64,000 bases of DNA from the NCBI GenBank assembly GCA_028752905.1, contig JAQNBH010000014.1, positions 30,714,276 through 30,778,275 on the forward strand, in the 5' to 3' direction. This document shows, in pieces, positions 1 through 10,833 of this stretch. The notes beneath the pieces were generated by a model. It was given only the letters and a program-made list of their open reading frames with translations. It ran no database searches and was not told where the DNA came from. Position numbers and translations under genes: made by a program. The DNA comes from Cladorhizidae sp. MBARI D1340-BT2 (Eukaryota > Porifera > Demospongiae > Poecilosclerida > Cladorhizidae). How positions within the stretch are numbered: the first letter of the stretch is position 1; every line of letters starts with the position of its first letter.

Positions 1-78
1 GCAAAATCTATGGAGCTATAAAGTGGTAACCAGAAGTTTTTAAACACTTTACTACCAAAATTTTTAGGTCCCCCTTCA
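1..78 (-). repeat. Partial fold-back/TIR repeat at window edge
   Basis: The first ~78 bases resemble, in the same orientation, the right arm of the fold-back element ending at 15846 (shared pattern AATCTAYGGAGCTMTAAA, then an Act/Gtt-rich stretch ending in a run of C). The same family recurs at 25952-26180 in the opposite orientation. It is cut by the window edge, so its full structure cannot be seen. Confidence 0.55.
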
Positions 79-438
79 GCAGCATGTTCCCAGCTTGGCC
101 TAGCCAACAGCTACCCCACAATCCTACCTCTTTCCACTTCTGTTTTTCCATTCATTTAAGTTTACTCATCCACACTGTCTTTCCAATCCATTCCTCTGCT
201 ACTAGTCAGTCCTTCAAGGCTATATACATACGGTCATCCACCACCTCACTTCATTTCAAAGGGCATTCTCTATCTATATGACTTGTGCTGTACAGTTATA
301 TATATAATTATTATATGTACAACTTAGTTACTATGACGCATTTTCAATACGCATTGTGCTATAAATGAATCTAGATAATGGCAAGGGCCCAGGACCCGCC
401 CCCTCCCCCATCCCTTCCATCTTTTTTACTTATTCCTG
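79..438. other. No gene seen
   Basis: AT-rich sequence between the repeat fragment and the ISL2EU element. A 65-codon open frame at 84-281 has no recognisable motif or coding character. I see nothing else here. Confidence 0.5.
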
Positions 439-782
439 AATGGGGTACTTGCATGATTACGCGTTTATACGTCACCCGCGTTCAGCCCCGCCTACGTATG
501 GTATCAAAAAAACTAGGACCCATAGAGAATGTATTACAAATCATGACCATTCGTAATATTCATGAGCACTGCACCTGCATTATACCGTATATTTCTAAAC
601 AAAATTATAGGCATGGAGAGCATAAAATTTGCTACAAGCTGATATTATTCACGTGTTCAGTCGATCGACGGTTAGCGAATTATGGAGAGTAGAAGTCAGA
701 GAGTTGGTGCTAATGTCAGTACTGAGCTTACCTGTGAGCTTGCTGCTAGTTCTTCTCAGAACTCATTGCCAGGCAGCAGTTC
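439..782 (+). repeat. Left TIR of ISL2EU element
   Basis: The inverted repeat matches 4247-4588 with only a few differences. It includes the promoter-proximal sequence and the first ~33 codons of the transposase. The mirrored copy supplies the first codons of the nuclease gene. Confidence 0.85.
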
Positions 783-2244
783 TATGGAGGTGAATGCTGA
801 TAGGAAGAAATCTTTAAGAGGAGGATATACTTGTTGTGTTCTTGGATGCTACTCCAACAAAAAAAGAGACAAGGAACTGTCTTTCCACAAGTTTCCTAGG
901 GATATATCTTTGAGAGAGAAATGGATAAATTCTATTAAGAGAAAGGATTTTATTCCTGGTGAGCAGCATCGTGTATGCTCACAGCATTTTCATGGTGCCA
1001 AAAAGCAAGGCAAAGCAGATGTCCCTATTATATTTCCCTTGCTTCCTCAGTCCAAGCAGAGAAAGTCTCCAAAAATGCGTTTGCCACTCGAATCCCCAGC
1101 CAAAAGGAAGAAAATTGGAAAATCAAAAGCCCTAGCAACTGCTTTTGTTGAAGAGATTGATTTTCTGTGTGGATTAGTCTCTTCCTTGGAAAAGGAGAAA
1201 ACTAATACGAAGTTAGAAATAGCTGACATGAAGTCAGAAATGGCTGACATGAAGCAAGAGATAGCTGAAATGAAGTTTGAAAAAGCTGGCATGAAGTTAA
1301 AGATAGCTTCGTTAACATTTGGACTACAACGTTTTGCTGGCAGTGATGATGACATTCGATTCTACACTGGTTTTCCAAATTACTCTACTCTAACTAGTTT
1401 TTATGAATTTCTTCTACCTTCTGCCACTCAATTAAATTACTGGGGTTCAGATAATACTGAGAATCGTCCTTTAACTGAGGAAAAGCGTGGCCCCAGTCGT
1501 AAGTTACAACCAATAGATGAAATGTTTTTGGTGCTCTATCGTTTGAGATGTAACGTTTTGGAAAAAGAACTTGGCGATCAGTTTGGTCTAGACTCAAGCA
1601 CAATTTCACGTATATTAACTACTTGGATCAACTTTTTATACTATACTCTAAAACAACTACCTCTGTGGGCTTCTCGTGAAGTAGTAAAACAAACAATGCC
1701 TTCTTGCTTCATGGCTAATTATTCTACTACTCATATTATTATCGACTGCACCGAGTTATTTATTGAAATGCCTTCTTCATTTCGTGCTCAGTCACAAACA
1801 TACTCCTCGTACAAGAGCCACAACACTGCTAAGGGCCTTGTTGGTATTGCTCCTAGTGGAATTGTGACATTTGTTTCTTGTCTATATGGGGGTCACATAT
1901 CTGACAAAAAAATTACTCAAGAGTGTGGCCTTATCGAGCTTCTTGCGTCTGGTGATGTGGTTATGGCGGATAAGGGCTTTGATATACAGCATTTGCTTGC
2001 ATCCAAGTGTGTTACCTTGAATATACCACCCTTTATGCGATGAAAGAAACAGTTATCACTTGAAGAGGAAATAGAAACAAGAAGTATTGCATCAGTACGT
2101 ATTCATGTGGAGAGAGCAATTGAACGTGTAAAAAATTATCGTATTTTAAAAGGTATAATTCCAATTTCTCTGCACACACAGTTGGATGAAGTTTGGTTCA
2201 TTTGTTGTGTACTTACAAATTTTCTTCCTGCCCTTATTCAGTAA
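682..2244 (+). pseudogene. THAP-domain DDE transposase (ISL2EU), one nonsense codon
   Basis: The transposase cuts and joins DNA during transposition. The reading frame is 520 codons but has an in-frame TGA at 2041-2043 (codon 454). The N-terminal THAP zinc finger spans about residues 48-105 (C-x4-C pattern in CCVLGCYSNK, then a C and H in VCSQHFHG). A coiled coil with repeated MK-x-EIAD-like heptads spans about 155-210. A helix-turn-helix-like stretch (LGDQFGLDSSTISRIL) precedes the DDE_Tnp_4-type catalytic core. First acidic residue: IIIDCTE. Second: MADKGFD. Third: the E of HVERAIERVKN, which lies after the stop codon, so the truncated product lacks it. I chose the first ATG because the TIR copy at 4345 uses the same start. 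The element is probably non-autonomous unless the stop is a sequencing error. Confidence 0.85.
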
Positions 2245-2349
2245 TTGGTTTTTGTCAGTTTCAGTGATATGAATAAATTATTATAATATATCATGACATT
2301 TCAGTAAATTTGTTTCATCAGTTTCAATGGTCATAAATATTATAATAAA

Positions 2350-4345
2350 TCACAACATTTTTACAAGTTTAGGCACAATAGCAGTAGAATAAAAGCATTT
2401 CAACTTAGAAATCATAGCTGTCCAAAATATTTCATCAAAAAATAAAAATATCCGCTGGATAGAAATCTCAGCATTAGTATATACTACAAAGTCGCACCAC
2501 TTTTTAGAGCAAATAGCCATCTGTCCTTGGACTTGGTAATAATAATGATGTTGCTCTCTTAAAACAAGCTTACCCTTTTCCAGCCGACAACAAAACCCCT
2601 TCTGGGAAGCAGCTTGAAAAGGGCTGATGTCACGATGTTCGTAAGGACACTTTATTTCTAGCAAACCATTAGGATCATCAGTGGAATCTGGATCATGCAC
2701 TACACCATCCGGACTAGCTCCAAGCCAAGAATGATTAGGGTTGATTACCAGTCCGGACATTGTTACTTCCAGACTGGAGTGTCCCCTCTCATGCCACTCT
2801 CGTTTGTAAGCACTTAGTGCTTTGTCTTCATTGTCCTTCCCCCAGGCACAGGATAGTGGCATTGAATGGTACAATCTTTGATTCACAATAGAATTCACAA
2901 GTGAATCTGGTGGTGTACTGGAAAGCCTCCTGCACACTCGACCAAAGAAAGAAGATGTTATTCTGCAGCTACGCTCCTTATACCATTCAGGAGATTTAGA
3001 TTGACATCTAGTCTTCCTTTCTATTTCTGCTGCTTGTTCCTGAGAAACCATAATTCTACTCCATACCCCCTCTTCTGGTGATAGTGAAGGAGTGACAGTA
3101 GTCAGTTGTGGGGTCGTTAGGGAGCAACATGCAGGCACTTCTGTCATTACCAACGAGTTAGAATTAGAGCCAACAGAGGGTGATGGAGCGCATACAGGAT
3201 GACAATCATTGCCTCGCATAACGGCAGTAAACAGAGGTGCATTTCGATGCGATTCTATACTAGTACAAAATTGTCGAATACGTTCCTCTGATACAGATGC
3301 AGGACTTGAACGGTACTTTTTGTACTTTTCTAATCGAGTAACTGCAACTTCTGCCTTACGTTTTCCGTATGAATGGTGCACAAACTGAATTTCAGAAAAC
3401 AAAACCGGACCATCTGGGGTATTTCTTGGCCTATTCCACTGTTGTTGGGTGTCAGTGCAAGTCTTGTCCTCTGGAATAGAGGTTAACCCAAGTTCAATAT
3501 AGTCAAGAATGTTATACAATAATGCAGCAACATGTTTACAGCATCCACCAGCTCCGGCTTTGCAATTACATTGTGCACCAACAACGTAGCCCGAGATCTT
3601 GCTAAGAGCAACAACAGTGGAATAACTTCCAGTGGTCTTAAACGATGGCTTCACAATACCACAGAAGAGACAATGGCTATCTGTAGTGCATCCAGGTCGA
3701 AACCTGACCACACGGACATGGTCATCACGAAACAAGCGATATCCTTCCTCTTTGTGCTTCATTGCACCAGCTCTAAATGTAGCAGCAGCTGTTGTGCTGC
3801 GCTGATTCTCCACAATAGTCTTAGAATCTGTGACTAAGTGGGCATAAAGGCAGCCATAATTAAATGGTGGAAGCTGCTGCAAATTAGATGTCCATCCCTT
3901 GGAAGGAAGAACACTTGGTATTGGCGATACTTGGTTTGTTGACTGTGCTTGTAAGCAAGTTGTGTGTACACCACCATCTGGATCCACAATTTTTGCATCC
4001 AAACCAGCAGTAATGTAATCGCAAACACTGCATCAAATAATTAACAATGGATAGATTATTATATTATTAACACGATTGTACAGTCTTACAGTCTGCTCAC
4101 CGCTTCACAAGGTCCTGCTTCTTTCCAGCAGTTGTAGCACCTCTGCACTTCAACCAGCGCTTGAGCTCCACTACATGAAGCTGACTAGGTTCATGCCCGT
4201 TCAGTGAAGCACCAGGAATGTCTTCTTCCCGTAAACAAACCAGTGAGCTGCCGCCTGGCAATGAGTTCTGAGAAGAACTAGAAGCAAGCTCACAGGTAAG
4301 CTCAGTACTGACATTGGCACCAACTCTCTGACTTCTACTCTCCAT
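2350..4345 (-). CDS. SAP-SWIM-YqaJ nuclease of ISL2EU element
   Basis: A two-exon gene: exon 1 is 4345-4101 and exon 2 is 4027-2350, with a 73-bp GT-AG intron (donor GTGAGC, acceptor GATGCAG) that joins in frame. Exon 1 encodes a SAP DNA-binding motif (LHVVELKRWLKCRGATTAGK, completed across the intron by VCDYIT). Exon 2 holds a SWIM zinc finger (CNCKAGAGGCCKH) and a YqaJ/lambda-exonuclease-like domain with the expected acidic pattern: GASPDGVV, then LLEIKCPYEH (E-x-K), then YYYQVQGQ. Such nucleases accompany ISL2EU transposases; their role in transposition is not established. Exon 2 is open for its whole length, so unlike the transposase this gene looks intact (about 641 codons). Confidence 0.85.
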
Positions 4346-4588
4346 AATTCGCTAACCGTCGATCGACTGAACACGTGAATAATATCAGCTTGTAGCAAAT
4401 TTTATGCTCTCCATGCCTATAATTTTGTTTAGAAATATACGGTATAATGCAGGTGCAGTGCTCATGAATATCACGAATGGTCATGATTTGTAATACATTC
4501 TCTATGGGTCCTAGTTTTTTTGATACCATACGTAGGCGGGGCTGAACGCGGGTGACGTATAAACGCGTAATCATGCAAGTACCCCATT
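4247..4588 (-). repeat. Right TIR of ISL2EU element
   Basis: Reverse complement of the left TIR. The last bases are GTACCCCATTC before the flank TAGGCTAC. It encodes the shared MESRSQRVGAN start of the nuclease gene on the minus strand. Confidence 0.85.
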
Positions 4589-4853
4589 CTAGGCTACTTC
4601 TGGTGGTTTACAAAACTGTTAACACTTCACTAGTGACAACATGACCACAGACCGCTTGCATTACTTTTTAATGACAAGCCGGGTTATAAATGTAACAATG
4701 ATCATCAATATATTCCTCTAGAGCCCTGGAGGTGATCAAAGAATATTCTATTCGGCAACCACGCAGACTTCTCCTAGCAAATCCTGTCGATTAACATTTT
4801 TTGTTAAAACAGAATACCCCCTCCCCCCCACACACATGTCATTAGTTCCTAGA
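4589..4853. other. No gene seen
   Basis: AT-rich spacer between the ISL2EU element and the fold-back element, with a short C-rich tract near 4817-4830. I see no feature here. Confidence 0.5.
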
Positions 4854-4919
4854 AGGGGGAACGAGGGCCAATAAATTAAAAAAATTTAACCTGTGGTTAC
4901 AACTTTAGAGCTCTGTAGA

Positions 4920-5316
4920 TGTCGCAGGACGACATTAAAACGAGACTGTTCCCAATGCATAACTATGGATGTGGAGTGAACCCGGTAGTGAGTAACTAAT
5001 ATGAATTGGAAGTGTTGATAATGTGGTCTGTGGCTTAGTGTGTTTGTGTGTTATGTGTTTATGTTGGGCAAGTGTCATAGGTCGATGATGAGTGTAAGAT
5101 TACCATGTATGGGCAGAAACCAGAACCGGGGCTCCAGCCTAGTTAAGGGAGGAGTTGTTACTGCCCTCCCTTGTACTGTATTGAATGATTAAGGTTTCTC
5201 TACTTAACCTTGCTAGCCTAGTGTATAGCTTAATTAAAGGTAGAGTGGTGGCAGCATACCAACACTTAGTGACTGGCTCAGAGTCTGTGGGTAATATCAG
5301 ATTTGGTCCTGTCACA
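4920..5316 (+). repeat. 5' LTR of Gmr1-like element
   Basis: Starts TGTCGCAGGACG and ends GGTCCTGTCACA. The paired copy is at 14065-14457. Two short indels (near GAACCCGGTAG and CCAGAACCGGGG) and a few substitutions separate the copies. Confidence 0.9.
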
Positions 5317-5318
5317 AC

Positions 5319-5330
5319 TGGTGGCAGCGG
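5319..5330 (+). other. Primer binding site (putative)
   Basis: TGGTGGCAGCGG lies two bases after the 5' LTR. The same 12 bases flank the 5' LTR of the 18-23 kb element, which supports a shared primer. It begins with TGG, the complement of a tRNA CCA end. I cannot assign the tRNA with confidence. Confidence 0.7.
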
Positions 5331-5380
5331 TGGGATATTTTTTTGAACTAGAGAGATTGCTACTAACCTTGACAAGAAGA

Positions 5381-6568
5381 ATGGATACCAGAAGTAAGGC
5401 AAAGGACACTACAGAAGGAGAAAGGCGGAGTACTTCACCGCTAATGGACTCAGAAGATATTGGGGAAAGAGTGACAATGTCTGATATGCTCCGAATGTTT
5501 AAACTCCAGTCAGAGAAGCAAAAGGAAGACGAGAAAAGACGAGCGACCGAACGAGCGGAAGCCGAGGAGAAAAGAGAACAGAGATGGGAAAGATTGCTGA
5601 CGACAGTGATGAGCGATGAGCGGAGGGGGCACTGGGAGGATAGAAGAATCGGACTCTGTTCCTACCCCCAGCCACCCCCAGCCAAATCAAAGCACCCCGG
5701 TTCAGAGAAATGAAGGAAGACGAAGACCCCCTGGATTATTTCAACGTTTTTGAGAGCCATATGGCTGCATACAGGGTTCCCAAGAAGGATTGGATGAGAT
5801 ATTTGGCCCCGGAGTTCCGACCGGATGCCAACAGAGTATATCTGGCAATGCAGCCGGATGTAAAGGAAGACTATGATCAAGTCAAACTAGCACTCTTGCG
5901 ACTCTACCGTGTGACCAGAAAAGCTTACCGACAAAGATTGGACAATCTCAAACGGAAACCAGACGAAGGATGGGAGGCTCTGATGGGTCGTGCTGTCCAA
6001 CTCACCACACGATGGATGGAAGGCTGCAAAACAATCCAGCAGGTAAACGATTTGTGTGCACTTGATACTGTAATGAAGCTTATGCCTAGACATGTAGCTC
6101 AGTTTGTGTCTGACAAGAAACCCAGCACTGCAGCTGAGGCTGGAGGATTGGCAGATGATTACCTGGCAGATAGGGGTTGGACTCCTGTTGACCCATCAAT
6201 GTTGGATCGACCCCACCACCAGATATTCCGGAAGGGAGACAGACATAGGCAACCAGCAGATAGAACACGAGGCAGCTGGAAAGAGGAAGAGGCAAGAGCA
6301 GGGAGCACACCCACACAAGGGAGCGATACAGATGATCACAAACAGTACAAGCCAAAGGCAGATGGATCCTACAGACCCAAATGCTTCAAATGTGGGAAGC
6401 CAGGTCATTTTGCAGCGGAATGCTATACTACCAAGCCCAACAGTTTCAAGAAGAGGTACGATAATGTGAACTTGTCCAAGGCCCTGACGCCCAAGGAAGA
6501 AGTGTCTCTGGTCAAGACGGAGATCAGTGGATGCTCTACAGTGGAAGGCACAGTAGGAGGGGTGAGAT
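5381..6568 (+). pseudogene. Gag of Gmr1-like element, frameshifted
   Basis: Encodes the capsid-like polyprotein. The start MDTRSKAKD is followed by a charged coiled-coil region (KEDEKRRATERAEAEEKREQ). The frame then changes once between about 5643 and 5690 before the capsid part (PLDYFNVFESHM), and a CCHC zinc knuckle (CFKCGKPGHFAAEC) lies near 6380-6422. The closely related gag at 18-23 kb has the same layout in one open frame, which shows that the shift here is damage. The frame runs into the inserted element at 6569. Confidence 0.85.
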
Positions 6569-6707
6569 TGTGGCATTCACATTTCTACCGCACACGATCA
6601 TCACCTGCAAACATTTGAACACTTATTAATACTTACGAATATATATGTATGTCGACCTTTTACCTGTTAAGAGAGTTTTTGATTAAGTAGTTGAAAAGAC
6701 TCCTACA
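6569..6707 (+). repeat. 5' LTR of CsRn1-like element
   Basis: Begins TGTGGCATTCAC and ends GACTCCTACA. Short for a Ty3/Gypsy LTR, but the pairing with 10691-10829 and the 4-bp duplication are clear. Confidence 0.9.
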
Positions 6708-6708
6708 G

Positions 6709-6716
6709 TGGTGACC
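6709..6716 (+). other. Primer binding site, tRNA-Trp-like
   Basis: TGGTGACC one base after the 5' LTR matches the primer site reported for CsRn1-type elements. The assignment comes from recall of that family, not from aligning a tRNA found in this window. Confidence 0.6.
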
Positions 6717-6756
6717 ACCGACGAGCTCGAACCGTCGTTTTGAGCACGAACACGCC

Positions 6757-7458
6757 ATGGCCGAGGTCAACGCCGTCGCCCTTAAGCTGCCGAGCTTCTG
6801 GACCGCTGACCCTGAAATGTGGTTCGCCCATGTCCAAGGGCAGTTCAACTCGAGGGCCCCACCCATCACCCTGGACACCACCAAGTACGGCTACCTGGTG
6901 TCGGCACTCGACCAGCAAGTCATCCACCGGCTGCGCAGGAAGATCCTCGATGCGCCGGGCGAGGGCAAGTATGACCACCTGAAGGCCGCCTTGCTCAAGG
7001 CCTATGGCCTCACAGAGGAGCAGAAGGCCTTCAAACTGGCTGGCATCACCTCCCTTGCCACGGGCATGAAGCCCACCGCCCTCCTCGACGAGATGGAGGG
7101 GCTGGCAGAGGATTCGTCATCAAAGGCTTTTGCGCTACACTTCCGCAGGGCCATGCCACCGGAAGTGACAAAGAGTTTGGCCGGCCGGGATTTCCCGTCC
7201 ATATCTGACCTCGCCACCGCCGCAGATCGGGTCATCGAGGACCTCGCCCTCCTCCAGCCAACGGATGGAGCCATCATGGCCGCAGTGGACACAAAGGGCC
7301 GCAGATCCACACGTACTTCTCGCCCTGTCACCGACGACAGCACGGATAAGCCCTACTGCTTCTACTACACCAAGTTCCGGCAGCAGGCCAGGAACTGCCG
7401 GGGCACCTGCCAGTGGGCCCACGACCACTCGGGAAACGCCGATGCCGGCCGCCAGTAG
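6757..7458 (+). CDS. Gag of CsRn1-like element
   Basis: A 233-residue Gag. The N-terminal part ([20 protein letters not shown]) is typical of CsRn1/Kabuki-type Gag, which binds and packages element RNA. Instead of a CCHC knuckle it ends in a Cys/His cluster ([22 protein letters not shown]) of the atypical kind seen in that clade. The start ATG has a good context (CGCCATGG). The 3' end overlaps the pol frame, which is in the -1 frame, over 7413-7458. Base composition is strikingly GC-rich compared with the surroundings, suggesting recent arrival. Confidence 0.88.
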   Translation: MAEVNAVALKLPSFWTADPEMWFAHVQGQFNSRAPPITLDTTKYGYLVSALDQQVIHRLRRKILDAPGEGKYDHLKAALLKAYGLTEEQKAFKLAGITSLATGMKPTALLDEMEGLAEDSSSKAFALHFRRAMPPEVTKSLAGRDFPSISDLATAADRVIEDLALLQPTDGAIMAAVDTKGRRSTRTSRPVTDDSTDKPYCFYYTKFRQQARNCRGTCQWAHDHSGNADAGRQ

Positions 7459-10400
7459 AGCGGGCGGTCAGCATACACCAAAGCTCACCTCAGACCCTCT
7501 TGCTTCGGGGCTCCGTCTACGCCCTAGCTGACGCTGACCAACATGCTGTTCCTCTCCTCTTTGTGAGCGACCGCAGCTCTGGCCGCATATTCCTCGTCGA
7601 TGGCGGGTCCACGACCAGCGCTTTCCCAGCCACCCGCCAGGATCGGGACCAACCCCGCTCCGCACCACTGGCTGCGGCAAATGGGTCCACGATCGCCACG
7701 TATGGCGACCGGGAGATCCCGCTGGACCTCGGGTTCCAGCGAGCCACGTGGCGGTTCACGATCGCGGATGTGCTTCACCCCATCCTTGGCCTGGACTTCC
7801 TCTCGGCCCATGGGCTCTGCATCGACTTTGCGGCCCGCAGACTGTTCAACCGCTCCACCATGAAGGGTACGTGCATCATGCCGGATGTCCACACGTCCTT
7901 CGGCTCCAATGCCATGATGCCAGTCGATGACTGCTGGCGGGCCATCCTCGTGGACTACCCCTCGTTGGTGGAGCCGACTTTCCGCTCTCTGACAGTGCCA
8001 CACGGGGTGCGGCACCACATCCCCACGACCGGGCCTCCGGTCCACGCACAGACGCGGCGCCTCCCCCCTGATAAGCTCGCTGCTGCCAAGAAGGAATTTG
8101 CAGCCATGGAGGCGGCTGGGATCATCAGGAGGTCTTCCAACCCATGGTCTTCCCCCCTGCACATGGTCAGGAAGAGCGACGGATCTTGGCGTCCATGCGG
8201 CGACTTCCGCCGCCTCAACGCCATCACCACCCCCGACCGCTACCCTGTTCCAAACATCCAGGACTTCAATGGACACCTGGGGGGCTGCACCATCTTCTCC
8301 AAGATTGACTTGGTAAAGGGTTACCACCAAATCCCGGTGGAAGAACAGGACATCAGGAAGACAGCCATCACCACGCCTTTCGGCCTGTGGGAGTTCCTAC
8401 GGATGCCATTTGGCTTATCGAACGCCGGCCAGTCGTTCCAGCGGCTCATGGACAACATCCTCCAAAGATTCCCCTTCGCCTACGTCTACCTGGATGACAT
8501 TCTGGTGGCCGGCCGGCCGGAACAGGAGCAACAGCAGCACCTGCGGCAGGTATTCTGGATCCTGGCAGAAAACGGCCTCATCCTCAACATCGACAAGTGC
8601 GTGTTTGGACAACGGTCGCTGGACTTCCTGGGGCACCGGATAACAGCTCAAGGCATCATTCCCCCCCAGGACCGAGTGGAGGCCATTCGCCGTTTTCCAC
8701 GTCCACACACGGCCAGGCAGCTGCAGGAGTTCCTTGGCGCGGTGAACTTTTACCACCGGTTTCTCCCACATGCAGCTGCCATCCTTCGCCCTCTCCATGA
8801 AGTCCTCCAAGGCAACCCACGCCTTCTCCCGTGGACAGCAGTGGAGCAGTCCGCATTCGAAGCAGCCAAGACGGCATTAGCAGATGCCACGATGCTCGTC
8901 CACCCTCGCACCTCTGCTCCTACATCTGTGACCACGGATGCCTCCGAAGTGGCTGTCGGGGCCAGCCTGGATCAGTTCATTGATGGCCAGTGGCAGCCCA
9001 TCGCCTTCTTCTCGAGGAAGCTGAAGCCGCCCGAACGACGCTACTCAGCATTCGACCGCGAGCTGCTCGCTATCTACCTGGCCATCCGCCGTTTCCGATT
9101 CTTCCTCGAGGGACGTCCGTTCCGGGTGTTCACGGACCACAAGCCGCTGACCACAGCTTTGGCCTCGAACGTCGACCACTCCCCTCGACAGGACCGCCAC
9201 CTCTCGTACATCGCTGAGTTCACGACCGAGCTACACCACCTCCCTGGCAGGGACAACGTAGTGGCCGATGCCCTGTCGCGCTCTTACGAGGCCGACATCA
9301 ACTCCATCATCCCACAGGCGATCGACTTTGCCGACATGGCGCTGGCTCAACGGACGGACAATGACATCCTCACCTTCAGGACCAAGCGTGACACCAGCCT
9401 GATCCTCCAGGACATCATGATTAGCGGCTCCCGACTCCTCTGCGACACCAGTCAGGGCCGTTCCCGACCACTGGTTCCAGCTGCCTGGCGCCGTCCAGTT
9501 TTCAATGCCCTCCATGAGCTCTCTCATCCTGGTGGTGCTGCTACCCGACAGCTCGTCGCAGCGCGCTTCGTCTGGCCGCTGATGAACCGGGACATCAAGA
9601 AATGGGTCAAGTCCTGCACAGCCTGCCAAGCCTCCAAGATCAGCACGCACGTGTCCGCACCGCTCCAGGTATTTGACACACCCGACCGACGCTTCGACCA
9701 TGTCCACGTCGATGTGGTTGGACCGCTGCCGCCAGCCCAGGGCTGTTCTTACCTCTTCACCATGGTGGACCGTTTCACCCGGTGGCCAGAGGCGGTCCCG
9801 ATGTGCAACTCCGTCACGCCCACCTGCGCCCGTGCTCTCTTCCGGGGTTGGATCGCCCGCTACGGTGTCCCCACGCGGATCACGTCTGACCGCGGTCCGC
9901 AGTTCACGTCCGAGCTGTGGGCCGAGCTGCACAAGCTCCTCGGCACCAAGGACTCGCATACCACATCGTACCATCCCCAGGCCAACGGCATGGTCGAGCG
10001 GTTCCACCGGCAACTGAAGGCCTCCCTCATGGCACGCTTGGGCGACAACCCGAACTGGATGGACGAGCTCCACGTCGTCCTCCTCGGGGCCCGGACTGCC
10101 CTGAAGGCGGACATCGGCTGCTCGTCCGCAGAACTGGTCTACGGCACCACCCTCCGCCTTCCAGGGGAGTTCTTCGACCCTCCGGTGGCCGACGATGGCC
10201 GCCCCCAAGAGTTTCTCCCTCAACTACAGGAGGCCATGGCACAGTTGCGAGCAGTCCCCGGATCCCGACACGTCCAACACTCATCTCACGTCCCAGCTTC
10301 CTTGGCTGACTGTACGCACGTGTGGATTCGCAGGGATGGCTACCGCCGCCCGCTGCAACGACCCTATGATGGGCCCTTCGCCGTCATTTCTCGGGATCCG

Positions 10401-10652
10401 AAGTTCTTCACGGTTGCCCTGGGCACCAGGGTCGACAACGTCTCCATCGACCGTCTCAAGCCGGCCTTTCAGGAGGACCTGGGTGTGTTCATGCCGCCGT
10501 CCCCATGCACCCTGGCTCAACCTCGCAGACTTCGCCCTGATGCACCTGCTTTCGTGCCGCAGGCACCGCCGCCGCCTGCTCTCATGCCCTACCCACAAGT
10601 TACTACCCGAAGCGGCCGAGAAGTCAGACGCTCCGTCCGCTTCCAGGACTGA
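7413..10652 (+). CDS. Pol of CsRn1-like element (PR-RT-RNaseH-IN)
   Basis: A single open frame of about 1079 codons, in -1 relation to gag with a 46-base overlap, so a -1 frameshift probably expresses it. Domains in order: aspartic protease ([10 protein letters not shown], a DGG variant of the usual DTG, then HPILGLDFL); reverse transcriptase ([33 protein letters not shown], active site [10 protein letters not shown]); RNase H ([41 protein letters not shown]); integrase zinc finger (H-x3-H then C-x2-C in SCTACQASK); integrase core with D in VDVVGPLP, D in TSDRGPQF and E in [11 protein letters not shown]. No internal stops. The conventional RT-before-integrase order contrasts with the element that it interrupts. 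Confidence 0.92.
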   Translation: MGPRPLGKRRCRPPVERAVSIHQSSPQTLLLRGSVYALADADQHAVPLLFVSDRSSGRIFLVDGGSTTSAFPATRQDRDQPRSAPLAAANGSTIATYGDREIPLDLGFQRATWRFTIADVLHPILGLDFLSAHGLCIDFAARRLFNRSTMKGTCIMPDVHTSFGSNAMMPVDDCWRAILVDYPSLVEPTFRSLTVPHGVRHHIPTTGPPVHAQTRRLPPDKLAAAKKEFAAMEAAGIIRRSSNPWSSPLHMVRKSDGSWRPCGDFRRLNAITTPDRYPVPNIQDFNGHLGGCTIFSKIDLVKGYHQIPVEEQDIRKTAITTPFGLWEFLRMPFGLSNAGQSFQRLMDNILQRFPFAYVYLDDILVAGRPEQEQQQHLRQVFWILAENGLILNIDKCVFGQRSLDFLGHRITAQGIIPPQDRVEAIRRFPRPHTARQLQEFLGAVNFYHRFLPHAAAILRPLHEVLQGNPRLLPWTAVEQSAFEAAKTALADATMLVHPRTSAPTSVTTDASEVAVGASLDQFIDGQWQPIAFFSRKLKPPERRYSAFDRELLAIYLAIRRFRFFLEGRPFRVFTDHKPLTTALASNVDHSPRQDRHLSYIAEFTTELHHLPGRDNVVADALSRSYEADINSIIPQAIDFADMALAQRTDNDILTFRTKRDTSLILQDIMISGSRLLCDTSQGRSRPLVPAAWRRPVFNALHELSHPGGAATRQLVAARFVWPLMNRDIKKWVKSCTACQASKISTHVSAPLQVFDTPDRRFDHVHVDVVGPLPPAQGCSYLFTMVDRFTRWPEAVPMCNSVTPTCARALFRGWIARYGVPTRITSDRGPQFTSELWAELHKLLGTKDSHTTSYHPQANGMVERFHRQLKASLMARLGDNPNWMDELHVVLLGARTALKADIGCSSAELVYGTTLRLPGEFFDPPVADDGRPQEFLPQLQEAMAQLRAVPGSRHVQHSSHVPASLADCTHVWIRRDGYRRPLQRPYDGPFAVISRDPKFFTVALGTRVDNVSIDRLKPAFQEDLGVFMPPSPCTLAQPRRLRPDAPAFVPQAPPPPALMPYPQVTTRSGREVRRSVRFQD

Positions 10653-10670
10653 TTTCGGGGATCTCGCATG

Positions 10671-10688
10671 CTGGGGGGGGGGGGAGTG
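10671..10688 (+). other. Polypurine tract of CsRn1-like element
   Basis: A run of G followed by AGTGA just before the 3' LTR (GGGGGGGGGAGTGAT/TGTGG). It is the expected plus-strand priming site. Confidence 0.6.
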
Positions 10689-10690
10689 AT

Positions 10691-10829
10691 TGTGGCGTTC
10701 ACATTTCTACCGCACACGATCATCACCTGCAAACATTTGAACACTTATTAATACTTACGAATATATATGTATGTCGACCTTTTACCTGTTAAGAGAGTTT
10801 TTGATTAAGTAGTTGAAAAGACTCCTACA
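10691..10829 (+). repeat. 3' LTR of CsRn1-like element
   Basis: 139 bp, differing at one base from the 5' LTR. It is followed directly by the AGAT target duplication and then by the resumed protease frame of the host element. Confidence 0.9.
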
Positions 10830-10833
10830 AGAT

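Larger units (their letters stand above)
439..4588. mobile_element. ISL2EU-type DNA transposon with long TIRs
   Basis: A 4.15-kb element bounded by near-identical inverted repeats of about 345 bp that begin GAATGGGGTACTTGCATGAT. It carries two convergent genes: a THAP-DDE transposase from the left and a SAP-SWIM-YqaJ nuclease from the right. The combination of a THAP/DDE_4-like transposase with a YqaJ exonuclease is the known hallmark of the ISL2EU group. I could not settle the target-site duplication from the flanks (CCT / TAGG). Confidence 0.85.
6569..10829 (+). mobile_element. Young CsRn1-like Ty3/Gypsy element nested in the Gmr1-like element
   Basis: 4261 bp with 139-bp LTRs (6569-6707, 10691-10829) that differ at one base by eye (A/G at LTR position 7). 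A 4-bp target duplication AGAT flanks it (6565-6568, 10830-10833). The primer site TGGTGACC at 6709 fits tRNA-Trp, as in the CsRn1 clade. A G-run polypurine tract precedes the 3' LTR. The gag and pol frames are both open, so this copy may be competent. Confidence 0.9.

Noticed and set aside
84..281. 65-codon frame near the left edge
   Set aside because: No motif, no coding bias and no splice context.
7524..10223. Minus-strand frames of 268 and 330 codons inside the CsRn1-like pol
   Set aside because: Shadows of the GC-rich pol gene on the other strand; pol motifs are clear on the plus strand.
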